Below, one piece after another: positions 23,519 to 30,698 of a stretch of 30,698 bases of DNA. The number at the start of each line of letters is the position of its first letter. The first letter of the stretch is position 1. The position numbers and the translations under genes are program-made. Below the pieces are notes generated by a model, which worked only from the letters and a program-made list of their open reading frames with translations, made no database searches and was not told the DNA's origin. The DNA is from CAZNKU01 sp964573775 (GTDB taxonomy: Bacteria > Bacillota > Clostridia > Monoglobales > Firm-18): contig CAZNKU010000014.1 of the NCBI GenBank assembly GCA_964573775.1, forward strand, positions 1 to 30,698. The letters are read 5' to 3'.

Positions 23519-25165
23519 TTATTCTTTTTCAAGAGCAAGTGTTCTTGTTGTAAGATCACATACTTCTGCAGGTCCGTAGTACTGGATAGCACCGGGATAT
23601 ACATATGCAGTTTCAATTGCCCATTCTTCTCTGTGAGCTTCAAAAAACTTAAATGGATTACCGTCAAGTTCAACAAGAGCTTTTTTGATAACCGGTTTAT
23701 CTTCGCCGTGTCTTCTTTCGATGTTCATCATCTTTGTAATAGGCATACCACCTGCAACCCATTCAGTAGCAGGTTTTGAAAGATTAGAAATTTTTGAAAG
23801 ATAGCCGTTGTAGCCATACTGAATAAGCATAAACGCATTGTAACCAAGTGAGTAGCAGTAGTCTGCATCAAAGTTAGATGGGAATGCACATCTGCCTTCA
23901 TAACCAAAGAAATGGTGAAGAGCAGAGTATCTACCCTTGTAATTTCTTGCAGCAAGCCTTTCTGCAACAAGTGCAGAAAACAATTTTTCAGATTCAATCA
24001 AAGAAACCATAACGTTACCGTGTGGATCTCTTTCAAGGAACAACTGCTGCTGAATATCTTGCGGAAGGATAGAAAACACATCCATAGAAGCCTTTGTAAG
24101 ACCTTTTTCGATAAAAGCATACTTATCAGCCCATGTTGGAAGAGCATTAAATTCTTCAGCCTTTTTACCGGCAAGAAGTTCGTTGATTTCAGCAATAAGA
24201 ACTGAAAATTCAGGCACAAATTCAACAACGCCTTCAGGAATAATAACTACACCAAAGTTCATTCCCTTTGCAGCTCTTGCCTCAACAGAATCAGCAATGT
24301 AGTCAGCAATCTGTGAAAGTGACATTTTCTTTTCAGCAACTTCTTCAGAAATAAGGCAAATGTTTGGCTGTGTTTCAAGAGCACATTCCAACGCAACGTG
24401 AGATGCTGAACGACCCATAACCTTAATAAAGTGCCAGTATTTCTTAGCAGAGTTAGCGTCTCTTTCAATGTTACCAATAAGCTCGCTGTATGTCTTTGTA
24501 GCTGTATCAAAACCGAATGAACATTCGATATCTTCGTTCTTAAGGTCACCGTCAATAGTCTTAGGACAACCAATTACCTGAACGCCTGTGTTGTTAGCTG
24601 CAAAATATTCAGCCAATACAGCCGCATTTGTGTTAGAATCATCACCGCCGATAATAACAACAGCAGTAATACCGTGCTTTTTGCAAACATCTGCAACGAT
24701 GGCAAACTGTTCGTTAGTTTCAAGCTTTGTTCTGCCAGAACCAATGATATCGAAACCGCCTGTGTTTCTGTATTTGTTAATGTATTCATCATCAAAAACG
24801 ATGTAATTATCTTCTATAAGACCACTTGGTCCACCCTTGAAGCCGTAAAGTTCGTTTTCAGGATTTGTTGATTTCAAAGCATCATACAAACCGCAAACAA
24901 CGTTATGACCGCCGGGAGCCTGCCCACCTGAAAGGATAACACCAACCTTCTGGATTTTAGTAACAGAAGTATTCTGACCTTTTTGGAAAGTGATTTCCTT
25001 TTTACCATAAGTATTTGGAAAAAGTGCCTGGATTTTTTCACAATCCGCTACACTTTTTGTTTCTGCACCTTCTGAAACACTTATCTCAGCAATACCGCCT
25101 CTTAGCACCTGAGGTAGTTTTGGTGTGTATTCATATCTGGCTTTTTGCAATGCTGACATTTCCAT
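23519..25165 (-). CDS. pfp: Pyrophosphate--fructose 6-phosphate 1-phosphotransferase (long form)
   Basis: This phosphofructokinase phosphorylates fructose 6-phosphate with pyrophosphate rather than ATP, a reversible glycolytic step in the cytoplasm. At 548 residues it belongs to the long group related to plant and Entamoeba PPi enzymes. Diagnostic features are VILSGGQAPGGHN (77-89), IIGGDDSNTN with GGDD at 173-176 (ATP enzymes have GGDG), catalytic PKTIDGD (201-207) and MGRSASHVALECAL. The ATG at 25165 follows AAAGGAG. A single gene with its own promoter and terminator. Phosphoryl donor specificity is inferred from the GGDD and PKTIDGD motifs. Confidence 0.96.
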   Translation of the reverse strand: MEMSALQKARYEYTPKLPQVLRGGIAEISVSEGAETKSVADCEKIQALFPNTYGKKEITFQKGQNTSVTKIQKVGVILSGGQAPGGHNVVCGLYDALKSTNPENELYGFKGGPSGLIEDNYIVFDDEYINKYRNTGGFDIIGSGRTKLETNEQFAIVADVCKKHGITAVVIIGGDDSNTNAAVLAEYFAANNTGVQVIGCPKTIDGDLKNEDIECSFGFDTATKTYSELIGNIERDANSAKKYWHFIKVMGRSASHVALECALETQPNICLISEEVAEKKMSLSQIADYIADSVEARAAKGMNFGVVIIPEGVVEFVPEFSVLIAEINELLAGKKAEEFNALPTWADKYAFIEKGLTKASMDVFSILPQDIQQQLFLERDPHGNVMVSLIESEKLFSALVAERLAARNYKGRYSALHHFFGYEGRCAFPSNFDADYCYSLGYNAFMLIQYGYNGYLSKISNLSKPATEWVAGGMPITKMMNIERRHGEDKPVIKKALVELDGNPFKFFEAHREEWAIETAYVYPGAIQYYGPAEVCDLTTRTLALEKE

Positions 25166-25197
25166 AATGATTCTCCTTTATTTAAAAATATAGATTG

Positions 25198-25226
25198 ATT
25201 ATAATACAATTAACAAAAAAAGTAAA
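25198..25226 (-). promoter_or_regulatory. Predicted sigma-A promoter of pfp
   Basis: TTTACT (25226-25221), a 17-base spacer and a perfect TATAAT (25203-25198) on the minus strand, about 33 bases before the pfp start. Confidence 0.72.
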
Positions 25227-25261
25227 GAGTTATCTTTTAAATTTTATTCATGAAGGTAATA

Positions 25262-25297
25262 AATAATAAAAAAAGGTGCAGTCATTTGGCTGCACCT
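25262..25297 (-). terminator. Rho-independent terminator of the EF-G-like gene
   Basis: AGGTGCAG (25274-25281) pairs with CTGCACCT (25290-25297). On the minus strand TTTTTTATTATT follows directly. It lies 8 bases past the stop codon. Confidence 0.92.
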
Positions 25298-25305
25298 AAA
25301 ATCAA

Positions 25306-27327
25306 TTATTTGTTTGCCTCAGCAACTACCTTTTGTTCAACATCCTTTGGAGCAATTTCATATCTTACAAATTCAAATTCGAATTTACCTCTGCCCTGTG
25401 TCATTGAACGTAAGTCAGTTGTGTATTTGTGCATTTCGGACATTGGAACATCTGCTTCAACAACGAGAGTTTTTTCACCAGGATTCATACCAAGCACTCT
25501 GCCGCGACGCTTGTTGATATCGCCTGTAATATCACCCATAAGGTCTGAAGGAACAGTAACCGTAAGGTGACCAATAGGTTCAAGCAACTGAACTCCGCCT
25601 TCTTCCATTGCCTTTTTAAATGCAAGTGATGCTGCCATCTTAAATGCCATTTCAGAAGAGTCAACAGCATGATATGAACCGTCTACCAAAACAGCTTTAA
25701 GACCAACTACCGGATAACCGGCCAATGCACCTTTAAGGATACATTCTCTTAAGCCTTTTTCAACGGCAGGGAAGAAATTCTTTGGAACTGAGCCACCGAA
25801 AATCTTTTCTTCAAAAATCAAATCATCTTCTTCAGTTGGTGAGAATTCAATCCATACGTGACCATACTGACCGTGACCACCTGACTGTTTCTTGTGTTTA
25901 CCTTCAACTTTAACAGGTTTTCTAAGTTTTTCTCTGTAAGCTACTTTTGGTTCGATAAGGTCTGTGTCTGTACCGAATTTTGTTTTAAGTTTGCTCTTTA
26001 GTACGTCAAGATGAACTTCACCTATACCGCTGATAAGCATTTCCTTTGTTTCACTGTTTGTATAGAATCTGAAGGTAATATCTTCCTCTGTAAGTTTCTG
26101 CAAGCCATTGCTGATTTTTTCTTCATCACCTTTTGACTTAGGAAGAATAGCCAATGAAATGTTTGGTTTAGGAAAATCGATCTGCTCATAAGCAGTATCA
26201 CTTTCAGATGTAGCCAATGTATCACCTGTTTTTGTAACAGAAAGCTTAGCAACAGCACCGATATCACCTGCAACAAGTTCTTTACAATCAAGCTGTTTCT
26301 TGCCAAACATTGTATAAAGTTTACCAAGTTTTTCAGGTGATTTTGTTGTTAGGTTGATAAGTGTTGCATCAGGAGCAAGTTTACCTGACATAACTTTGAA
26401 GTATGACAACTTACCAACAAATGGGTCAGCAACTGTTTTAAATACATAAATTGAAGGTTTGCCACCTATATCAAACATTTCTTCAACATCGTCAGGTGAT
26501 GGGAAGTAAGCGTTTATAGATTCCAAAAGTACACCAACACCTTTGTTATGTAGGGCAGTACCGCATAGTACAGGTACAATTTCGTTTGAATCAGTAGCTT
26601 TTCTGAGTGCTTTTTTAATTTCATCAACTGTGAATTCTTCACCGTTAAAGTATCTGTCCATCAAAGCTTCATCAGTTTCAGCAACGGATTCAATAATCAT
26701 ATTACGAACAGGTTCTACCTTGTCCATCATATAATCAGGAATATCATCATCAAGCAATGGGCCGTCAGCCTGGAAAAGTCTTGCTCTCATTCTTACAACG
26801 TCAACAAAACCGATAATTTTTTCACCATTGTCAATAGGAACCTGGAAAGGTGCAACTGTTTTACCGAACTTTTCTCTTAATTCTTCCAATACTTTCTGGA
26901 AATTACATCTTTCATCATCAACCTTATTTACAAAGAAAATACGTGGAAGATTTCTCTTTTCACAAAGTTCCCATGCTCTTTCAACACCCGCAGAAACACC
27001 AGACTTACCACTTACTACGATAACAGCTGCATCTGCAACTTCAATTGCCTCCAAAGCTTCACCAACAAAGTCATATGACCCGGGAGTATCTAAAATATTA
27101 TATTTATAATTTTCAAATTCAAAAGAAACCAAAGATGTATTTATAGAAATCTTACGTTTAATTTCTTCTGGATCATAGTCTGAAACAGTTGTTCCATCTA
27201 ATACAGAACCACGACGTTCAATCGCACCGGAAAATCTAAGCATAGATTCTACTACTGTAGTCTTACCTGCATTACCGTTTCCCAGAATACAAACGTTTCT
27301 GATTTCCTCTGTCAAAAAATTTCTCAT
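25306..27327 (-). CDS. Elongation factor G-like translation factor GTPase
   Basis: A 673-residue paralogue of EF-G with the same domain order: GTPase domain, beta-barrel domain II (about 285-370), and domains III-V with the EF-G C-terminal fold (SGGHGQYGHVWIEFSP and LMGDITGDINKRRGRVLGMN). GTPase motifs are variant: G1 is GNGNAGKTT (16-24, usually AHxDAGKTT), switch II is DTPGS at 80-84 where canonical EF-G has DTPGH, and G4 is NKVD (134-137). This pattern matches the EF-G-like (EF-G2) group, not the fusA gene normally beside rpsL/rpsG. Its role could be a specialised translocation or ribosome function. ATG 27327 has AAGGA about 10 bases upstream. Own terminator. Confidence 0.92.
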   Translation of the reverse strand: MRNFLTEEIRNVCILGNGNAGKTTVVESMLRFSGAIERRGSVLDGTTVSDYDPEEIKRKISINTSLVSFEFENYKYNILDTPGSYDFVGEALEAIEVADAAVIVVSGKSGVSAGVERAWELCEKRNLPRIFFVNKVDDERCNFQKVLEELREKFGKTVAPFQVPIDNGEKIIGFVDVVRMRARLFQADGPLLDDDIPDYMMDKVEPVRNMIIESVAETDEALMDRYFNGEEFTVDEIKKALRKATDSNEIVPVLCGTALHNKGVGVLLESINAYFPSPDDVEEMFDIGGKPSIYVFKTVADPFVGKLSYFKVMSGKLAPDATLINLTTKSPEKLGKLYTMFGKKQLDCKELVAGDIGAVAKLSVTKTGDTLATSESDTAYEQIDFPKPNISLAILPKSKGDEEKISNGLQKLTEEDITFRFYTNSETKEMLISGIGEVHLDVLKSKLKTKFGTDTDLIEPKVAYREKLRKPVKVEGKHKKQSGGHGQYGHVWIEFSPTEEDDLIFEEKIFGGSVPKNFFPAVEKGLRECILKGALAGYPVVGLKAVLVDGSYHAVDSSEMAFKMAASLAFKKAMEEGGVQLLEPIGHLTVTVPSDLMGDITGDINKRRGRVLGMNPGEKTLVVEADVPMSEMHKYTTDLRSMTQGRGKFEFEFVRYEIAPKDVEQKVVAEANK

Positions 27328-27451
27328 TACCCATCATTCCTTCCAAATTGATATAATTACGCAAAACAAATTACGCTATACTTTATTTATTTATTTGATA
27401 TGTATATGAAAAATTCCTACTAAACAATATACAATAATTTTGTTTTTTATT

Positions 27452-27464
27452 GTGCAAATTGCAC
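27452..27464. repeat. Short perfect palindrome upstream of the EF-G-like gene
   Basis: GTGCAA (27452-27457) and TTGCAC (27459-27464) are inverted around one A, about 125 bases before the EF-G-like start. It is a possible operator, but no clear promoter hexamers accompany it. The rest of the 27328-27480 gap shows only A/T-rich sequence. Confidence 0.35.
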
Positions 27465-27480
27465 TAAAAAACCGTTTTGA

Positions 27481-27516
27481 CATACAAAAAATCCTGCGGA
27501 AATTCCGCAGGATTTT
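27481..27516 (-). terminator. Rho-independent terminator of the PFOR gene
   Basis: A 12-bp stem (27488-27499 with 27505-27516, core ATCCTGCGG/CCGCAGGAT) and a 5-base loop are followed by TTGTATG on the minus strand. The stop codon is 4 bases away. The tract after the stem is short, but the stem begins in A-T pairs. Confidence 0.88.
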
Positions 27517-27519
27517 AAA

Positions 27520-30500
27520 TTATTCTTCAAACAATTTGCTGTATTTTGTCCAGTGAACATATTTTTCTTTTGCCTGTTCTTCCGCTACTTTAAATAATTC
27601 TTCGGCTTTTTCAGGGAATTTACGAGCCAATGAACTGTAGCGAACTTCATTCATAATAAAGTCATTGTATGAGGCTGATGGTTCTTTAGAATCCATCTGG
27701 AACGGATTTTTACCTTCTGCTGCAAGAGTAGGATCAAATCTGAATGTATGCCAGTAACCTGACAAAACAGCGTTTTTGATAATCTTTTGAGTATCTGTCA
27801 TACCGCCTTTGATACCGTGGTTAATACATGGAGCATAGCCTATAATCAAGGATGGTCCGTTATATGCAACAGCCTCTTTTATTGCTTTAACCGTCTGGTT
27901 AGCATCATAACCCATAGCAACCTGTGCTACATAAACGTAACCATAAGACATAGCAATTTCAGCAAGGTTTTTCTTTTTAATCGGCTTGCCACCTGCAGCA
28001 AACTGTGCAACAGCGCCTGTTGGTGTAGACTTAGATGCCTGACCGCCTGTATTTGAGTAAACTTCAGTGTCGAATACCATAACGTTTACATCTTCGCCTG
28101 AAGCGAGTACGTGGTCAAGACCGCCAAAACCGATATCATAAGCCCAACCGTCACCACCGAATATCCAAACAGCCTTTTTAGCTAAAAATTCTTTCATTTC
28201 AAGAATTTCCTTAGCCGCATCGCAACCGCATGCTTCCAAAGCAGCAACAAGTTTCCTTGTAGCACCGGCATTTGCATTGATATCTTCATATGTTTCTTTC
28301 CATTCGGCAACAGCCACTTTAACGTCAGCGTTTTCAAGTTTATCAAGCTTGTCAGCAAGACGTGCTCTTAACTGTTTAGCAGCAACAGCCATACCAAGAC
28401 CGTGTTCTGCATTATCCTCGAACAACGAGTTAGCCCATGCAGGACCATGACCTTCGTGGTTAACTGTATAAGGAGTTGAAGGAGCAGAGCCTGCCCAGAT
28501 TGAAGAACAACCTGTTGCATTTGAAATATATGTTCTGTCACCGCAAATTTGTGTAATCATCTTAGCATAAGGTGTTTCACCACAGCCAGCACATGCACCG
28601 GAGAATTCAAGCAACGGCTGACGGAACTGAGAGTTCTTAACATTAAGTGGTGCATTAATTACATCTTCTTTAACCGATGTTTTGATGCCGTAGTTAAATA
28701 CAGCCTGTTCCTGCATCTGAGATGCAATAGGTTTCATAGAAAGTGCCTGTACTTTTTCAGGGCAAACCTTAACGCAGTTACCACAACCTGCACAGTCAAG
28801 CGGAGATATAACCATAGCGAACTTATACTGCGGTTTACCTGTCATTGGCTTCATCTTCATACCTTCAGGAGCTTTTGCAGCTTCTTCTTCTGTCAGTACA
28901 ATAGGACGAATAGCCGCATGAGGACAAACTGCTGAACATTGGTTACACTGAATACACTTTGTAACATCCCATTCAGGAACATCTACTGCAATACCTCGTT
29001 TTTCATAAGCAGCCATACCCTGTGGAAGGTGACCGTCCACCATATCCATAAATGTTGAAACAGGTAGCTTGTTACCTCTCTGCGATGTACAAGGTTCAAG
29101 AATATTTTTAACAAAAGCGGGAACATTTTCTTTTTCTACTACCGTTTCATCAACAGCATTTTTCCAATCAGCAGGAACTGCAACTTCTTTAACATTTTCA
29201 GCACCAAGTGTAATTGCCTCATGGTTCATATTAACAATCTTTTCGCCCTTTTTGCTGAATTTTTTAACAACAGCAGCTTTCATATATTCAACAGCTTCTT
29301 CAAACGGAATAACATTAGCCAATTTAAAGAATGCAGACTGCAATACAATAGAAGTTTTATTGCCAAGACCAATATCTTTAGCAATACCTATAGCATCAAT
29401 TGTGTAAAGTGAAATATTATTTTCAGCAATATATTTTTTCATCTTAGCAGGCAAATGAGCCGAAAGCTCTTCGTCAGACCAAGCACAGTTAAGTAGGAAT
29501 TTGCCTCCTGGAATCAAGTCGTCAACCATGTCATATTTGTTTACATATGATGGGTTATGACAAGCAACAAAGTTAGCTTTGTTAATCAGGTATGTTGATT
29601 TAATAGGATTCTTCCCGAATCTTAAGTGAGATACTGTAATACCGCCTGATTTTTTAGAGTCATAATCAAAATATGCCTGAGCATACAAGTCTGTATGGTC
29701 ACCAATAATCTTAATAGAATCTTTATTTGCACCTACAGTACCGTCTGAACCAAGTCCCCAGAATTTGCATGAAGTAATACCCTCTGCAGCAGTGTTCGGG
29801 TTTTCTTCTCTTGGAAGTGAAAGATTAGTTACATCGTCTGTAATTGACAGCGTAAAGCTCTTGACAGGCTTATCTGCATCAAGATTTTTGTATGCAGCAA
29901 TAATATCCGCAGGTATAGTATCTTTTGAACCAAGACCGTATCTGCCGCCGATAATCATTGGAGCATCAGGATTACCTGCATAACAAGCACATACGTCAAG
30001 ATATAAAGGTTCACCAATTGAACCGGGTTCCTTTGTTCTGTCCAATACTGCAATTTTTTTACAAGTTGAAGGAACAGCCTTAAGGAATGCTTCAACAGGG
30101 AACGGTCTGTAAAGATGAACTTTGATAAGACCCACCTTTTCGCCTTGTTTTGTCAAGTAATCAATTGTTTCTTCAATAGTTTCACATACTGAACCCATAG
30201 CAACTAACACTTTTGTTGCATCCGGAGCACCGTAATAGTTAACCAAACCGTAGTTTGTACCAATTTTTTCGTTAACTTTGTTCATGTATTCTTCAACTAT
30301 TGCAGGAACATTGTTGTAGTATGTGTTACAAGCTTCTCTGTTTTGGAAGAATATATCAGGATTCTGTGCAGACCCACGAAGTACCGGGTGTTCAGGGTTA
30401 AGTGCATTACTTCTGAAAGCTTTAACAGCATCCATATCAACCATATCTTTTAAATCTGCATAATCCCAACATTCAATTTTATCAATTTCATGAGATGTTC

Positions 30501-30698
30501 TGAAACCGTCAAAGAAATGAAGGAACGGAACTTTCCCTTTTATAGCTGCAAGATGCGCTACTGCACCAAGGTCCATAACTTCCTGAGCACTGTTAGAACA
30601 AAGCATTGCATAACCTGTCTGACGACAAGCCATAACGTCGGAGTGATCTCCGAAAATCTTAAGAGCGTGTGATGCAACGCAACGAGCACTTACATCTA
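27520..30698 (-). CDS. nifJ: Pyruvate:ferredoxin (flavodoxin) oxidoreductase, partial 5' end
   Basis: PFOR splits pyruvate with CoA into acetyl-CoA and CO2, passing electrons to ferredoxin, the central oxidative step of clostridial fermentation. The visible 1058 residues lack roughly the first 110-140; the frame is open to the right edge, where codons read DVSARCVASHALKIFGDHSD. All four ancestral subunits are fused. The gamma region is followed by two 4Fe-4S motifs, CIQCNQCSAVCPHA and CAGCGNCVKVCPEK (plus positions about 28750-28960). The thiamine-diphosphate domain comes next, with CAGCGETPYAKMI, IFGGDGWAYDIG and YSNTGGQASKSTPTGA. It ends ahead of a strong terminator. The promoter lies outside the window. 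Confidence 0.98.
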   Translation of the reverse strand, partial: DVSARCVASHALKIFGDHSDVMACRQTGYAMLCSNSAQEVMDLGAVAHLAAIKGKVPFLHFFDGFRTSHEIDKIECWDYADLKDMVDMDAVKAFRSNALNPEHPVLRGSAQNPDIFFQNREACNTYYNNVPAIVEEYMNKVNEKIGTNYGLVNYYGAPDATKVLVAMGSVCETIEETIDYLTKQGEKVGLIKVHLYRPFPVEAFLKAVPSTCKKIAVLDRTKEPGSIGEPLYLDVCACYAGNPDAPMIIGGRYGLGSKDTIPADIIAAYKNLDADKPVKSFTLSITDDVTNLSLPREENPNTAAEGITSCKFWGLGSDGTVGANKDSIKIIGDHTDLYAQAYFDYDSKKSGGITVSHLRFGKNPIKSTYLINKANFVACHNPSYVNKYDMVDDLIPGGKFLLNCAWSDEELSAHLPAKMKKYIAENNISLYTIDAIGIAKDIGLGNKTSIVLQSAFFKLANVIPFEEAVEYMKAAVVKKFSKKGEKIVNMNHEAITLGAENVKEVAVPADWKNAVDETVVEKENVPAFVKNILEPCTSQRGNKLPVSTFMDMVDGHLPQGMAAYEKRGIAVDVPEWDVTKCIQCNQCSAVCPHAAIRPIVLTEEEAAKAPEGMKMKPMTGKPQYKFAMVISPLDCAGCGNCVKVCPEKVQALSMKPIASQMQEQAVFNYGIKTSVKEDVINAPLNVKNSQFRQPLLEFSGACAGCGETPYAKMITQICGDRTYISNATGCSSIWAGSAPSTPYTVNHEGHGPAWANSLFEDNAEHGLGMAVAAKQLRARLADKLDKLENADVKVAVAEWKETYEDINANAGATRKLVAALEACGCDAAKEILEMKEFLAKKAVWIFGGDGWAYDIGFGGLDHVLASGEDVNVMVFDTEVYSNTGGQASKSTPTGAVAQFAAGGKPIKKKNLAEIAMSYGYVYVAQVAMGYDANQTVKAIKEAVAYNGPSLIIGYAPCINHGIKGGMTDTQKIIKNAVLSGYWHTFRFDPTLAAEGKNPFQMDSKEPSASYNDFIMNEVRYSSLARKFPEKAEELFKVAEEQAKEKYVHWTKYSKLFEE

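Noticed and set aside
23728..24795. Several minus-strand frames inside pfp
   Set aside because: They are out-of-frame readings of pfp codons, Leu-rich and without motifs; pfp itself has complete catalytic motifs.
27452..27464. GTGCAA-A-TTGCAC as a Rex-type redox operator
   Set aside because: It does not match the Rex consensus (TTGTGAAnnnnTTCACAA), and no promoter hexamers are placed around it; kept only as a low-confidence palindrome.
1..30698. CRISPR arrays, tRNA/rRNA genes, riboswitches, insertion sequences or prophage
   Set aside because: I saw no regularly spaced repeats, cloverleaf genes, transposase or phage proteins and no recognisable riboswitch core; nearly all sequence is accounted for by coding regions and short regulatory gaps.

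Overview
The window is AT-rich, about one third G+C by eye, and is packed with genes on both strands. Short intergenic gaps hold clear A/T-flanked promoters and rho-independent terminators. It looks like the chromosome of an anaerobic, spore-forming member of the Clostridia. The evidence is a complete cotJABC spore-coat operon, a BofC-type small protein, a pyruvate:ferredoxin oxidoreductase, a pyrophosphate-dependent phosphofructokinase, the secA-prfB and rpsU-yqeY gene orders, and the murA-divIB-ylxW-sbp-ftsZ division cluster. Protein style suggests the Oscillospirales/Ruminococcaceae side of Clostridia, but that is only an impression. I see no phage, IS element, CRISPR array, rRNA or tRNA.

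Layout. Positions 1-3159 (minus): secA then prfB, whose 5' end contains the classic +1 programmed frameshift site. Positions 3295-4066 (plus): a consensus promoter, rpsU and yqeY. Positions 4174-10858 (minus): a cell-wall and division block transcribed as class A PBP, murA, divIB/ftsQ, DUF881 (ylxW), sbp and ftsZ. ftsZ has its own promoter, and ftsA is absent from its usual place. Positions 11010-11391 (plus): a small membrane protein with a BofC C-terminal-like domain. Positions 11395-13158 (minus): an ABC exporter. Positions 13276-15164 (minus): uxuA-uxuB (hexuronate catabolism), divergent from an AraC-family regulator gene (15312, plus) that is followed by dtd. Positions 16733-22211 (minus): a tripartite efflux operon (TolC-like, lipoprotein adaptor, RND pump). 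Positions 22397-23417 (plus): cotJABC. Positions 23519-30698 (minus): long-type PPi-dependent phosphofructokinase, a divergent EF-G paralogue, and pyruvate:ferredoxin oxidoreductase, which runs off the right edge.

Functional picture: most of the window is housekeeping (protein export, translation termination, cell division, peptidoglycan synthesis, central fermentation), with three accessory modules (uxu, efflux, cotJ). I found no convincingly undescribed system. The points most worth checking are a TolC-like protein with little visible barrel region in an apparently single-membrane spore-former, a palindrome overlapping the -10 of the efflux operon, a long inverted repeat that invades the murA ribosome-binding site, a palindrome just downstream of the uxuA -10, an EF-G paralogue lacking the catalytic histidine, and the direct sbp-ftsZ junction without ftsA. 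Several genes begin at GTG or TTG (rpsU, ftsZ, DUF881, murA), and the ribosome-binding sites decide these starts.
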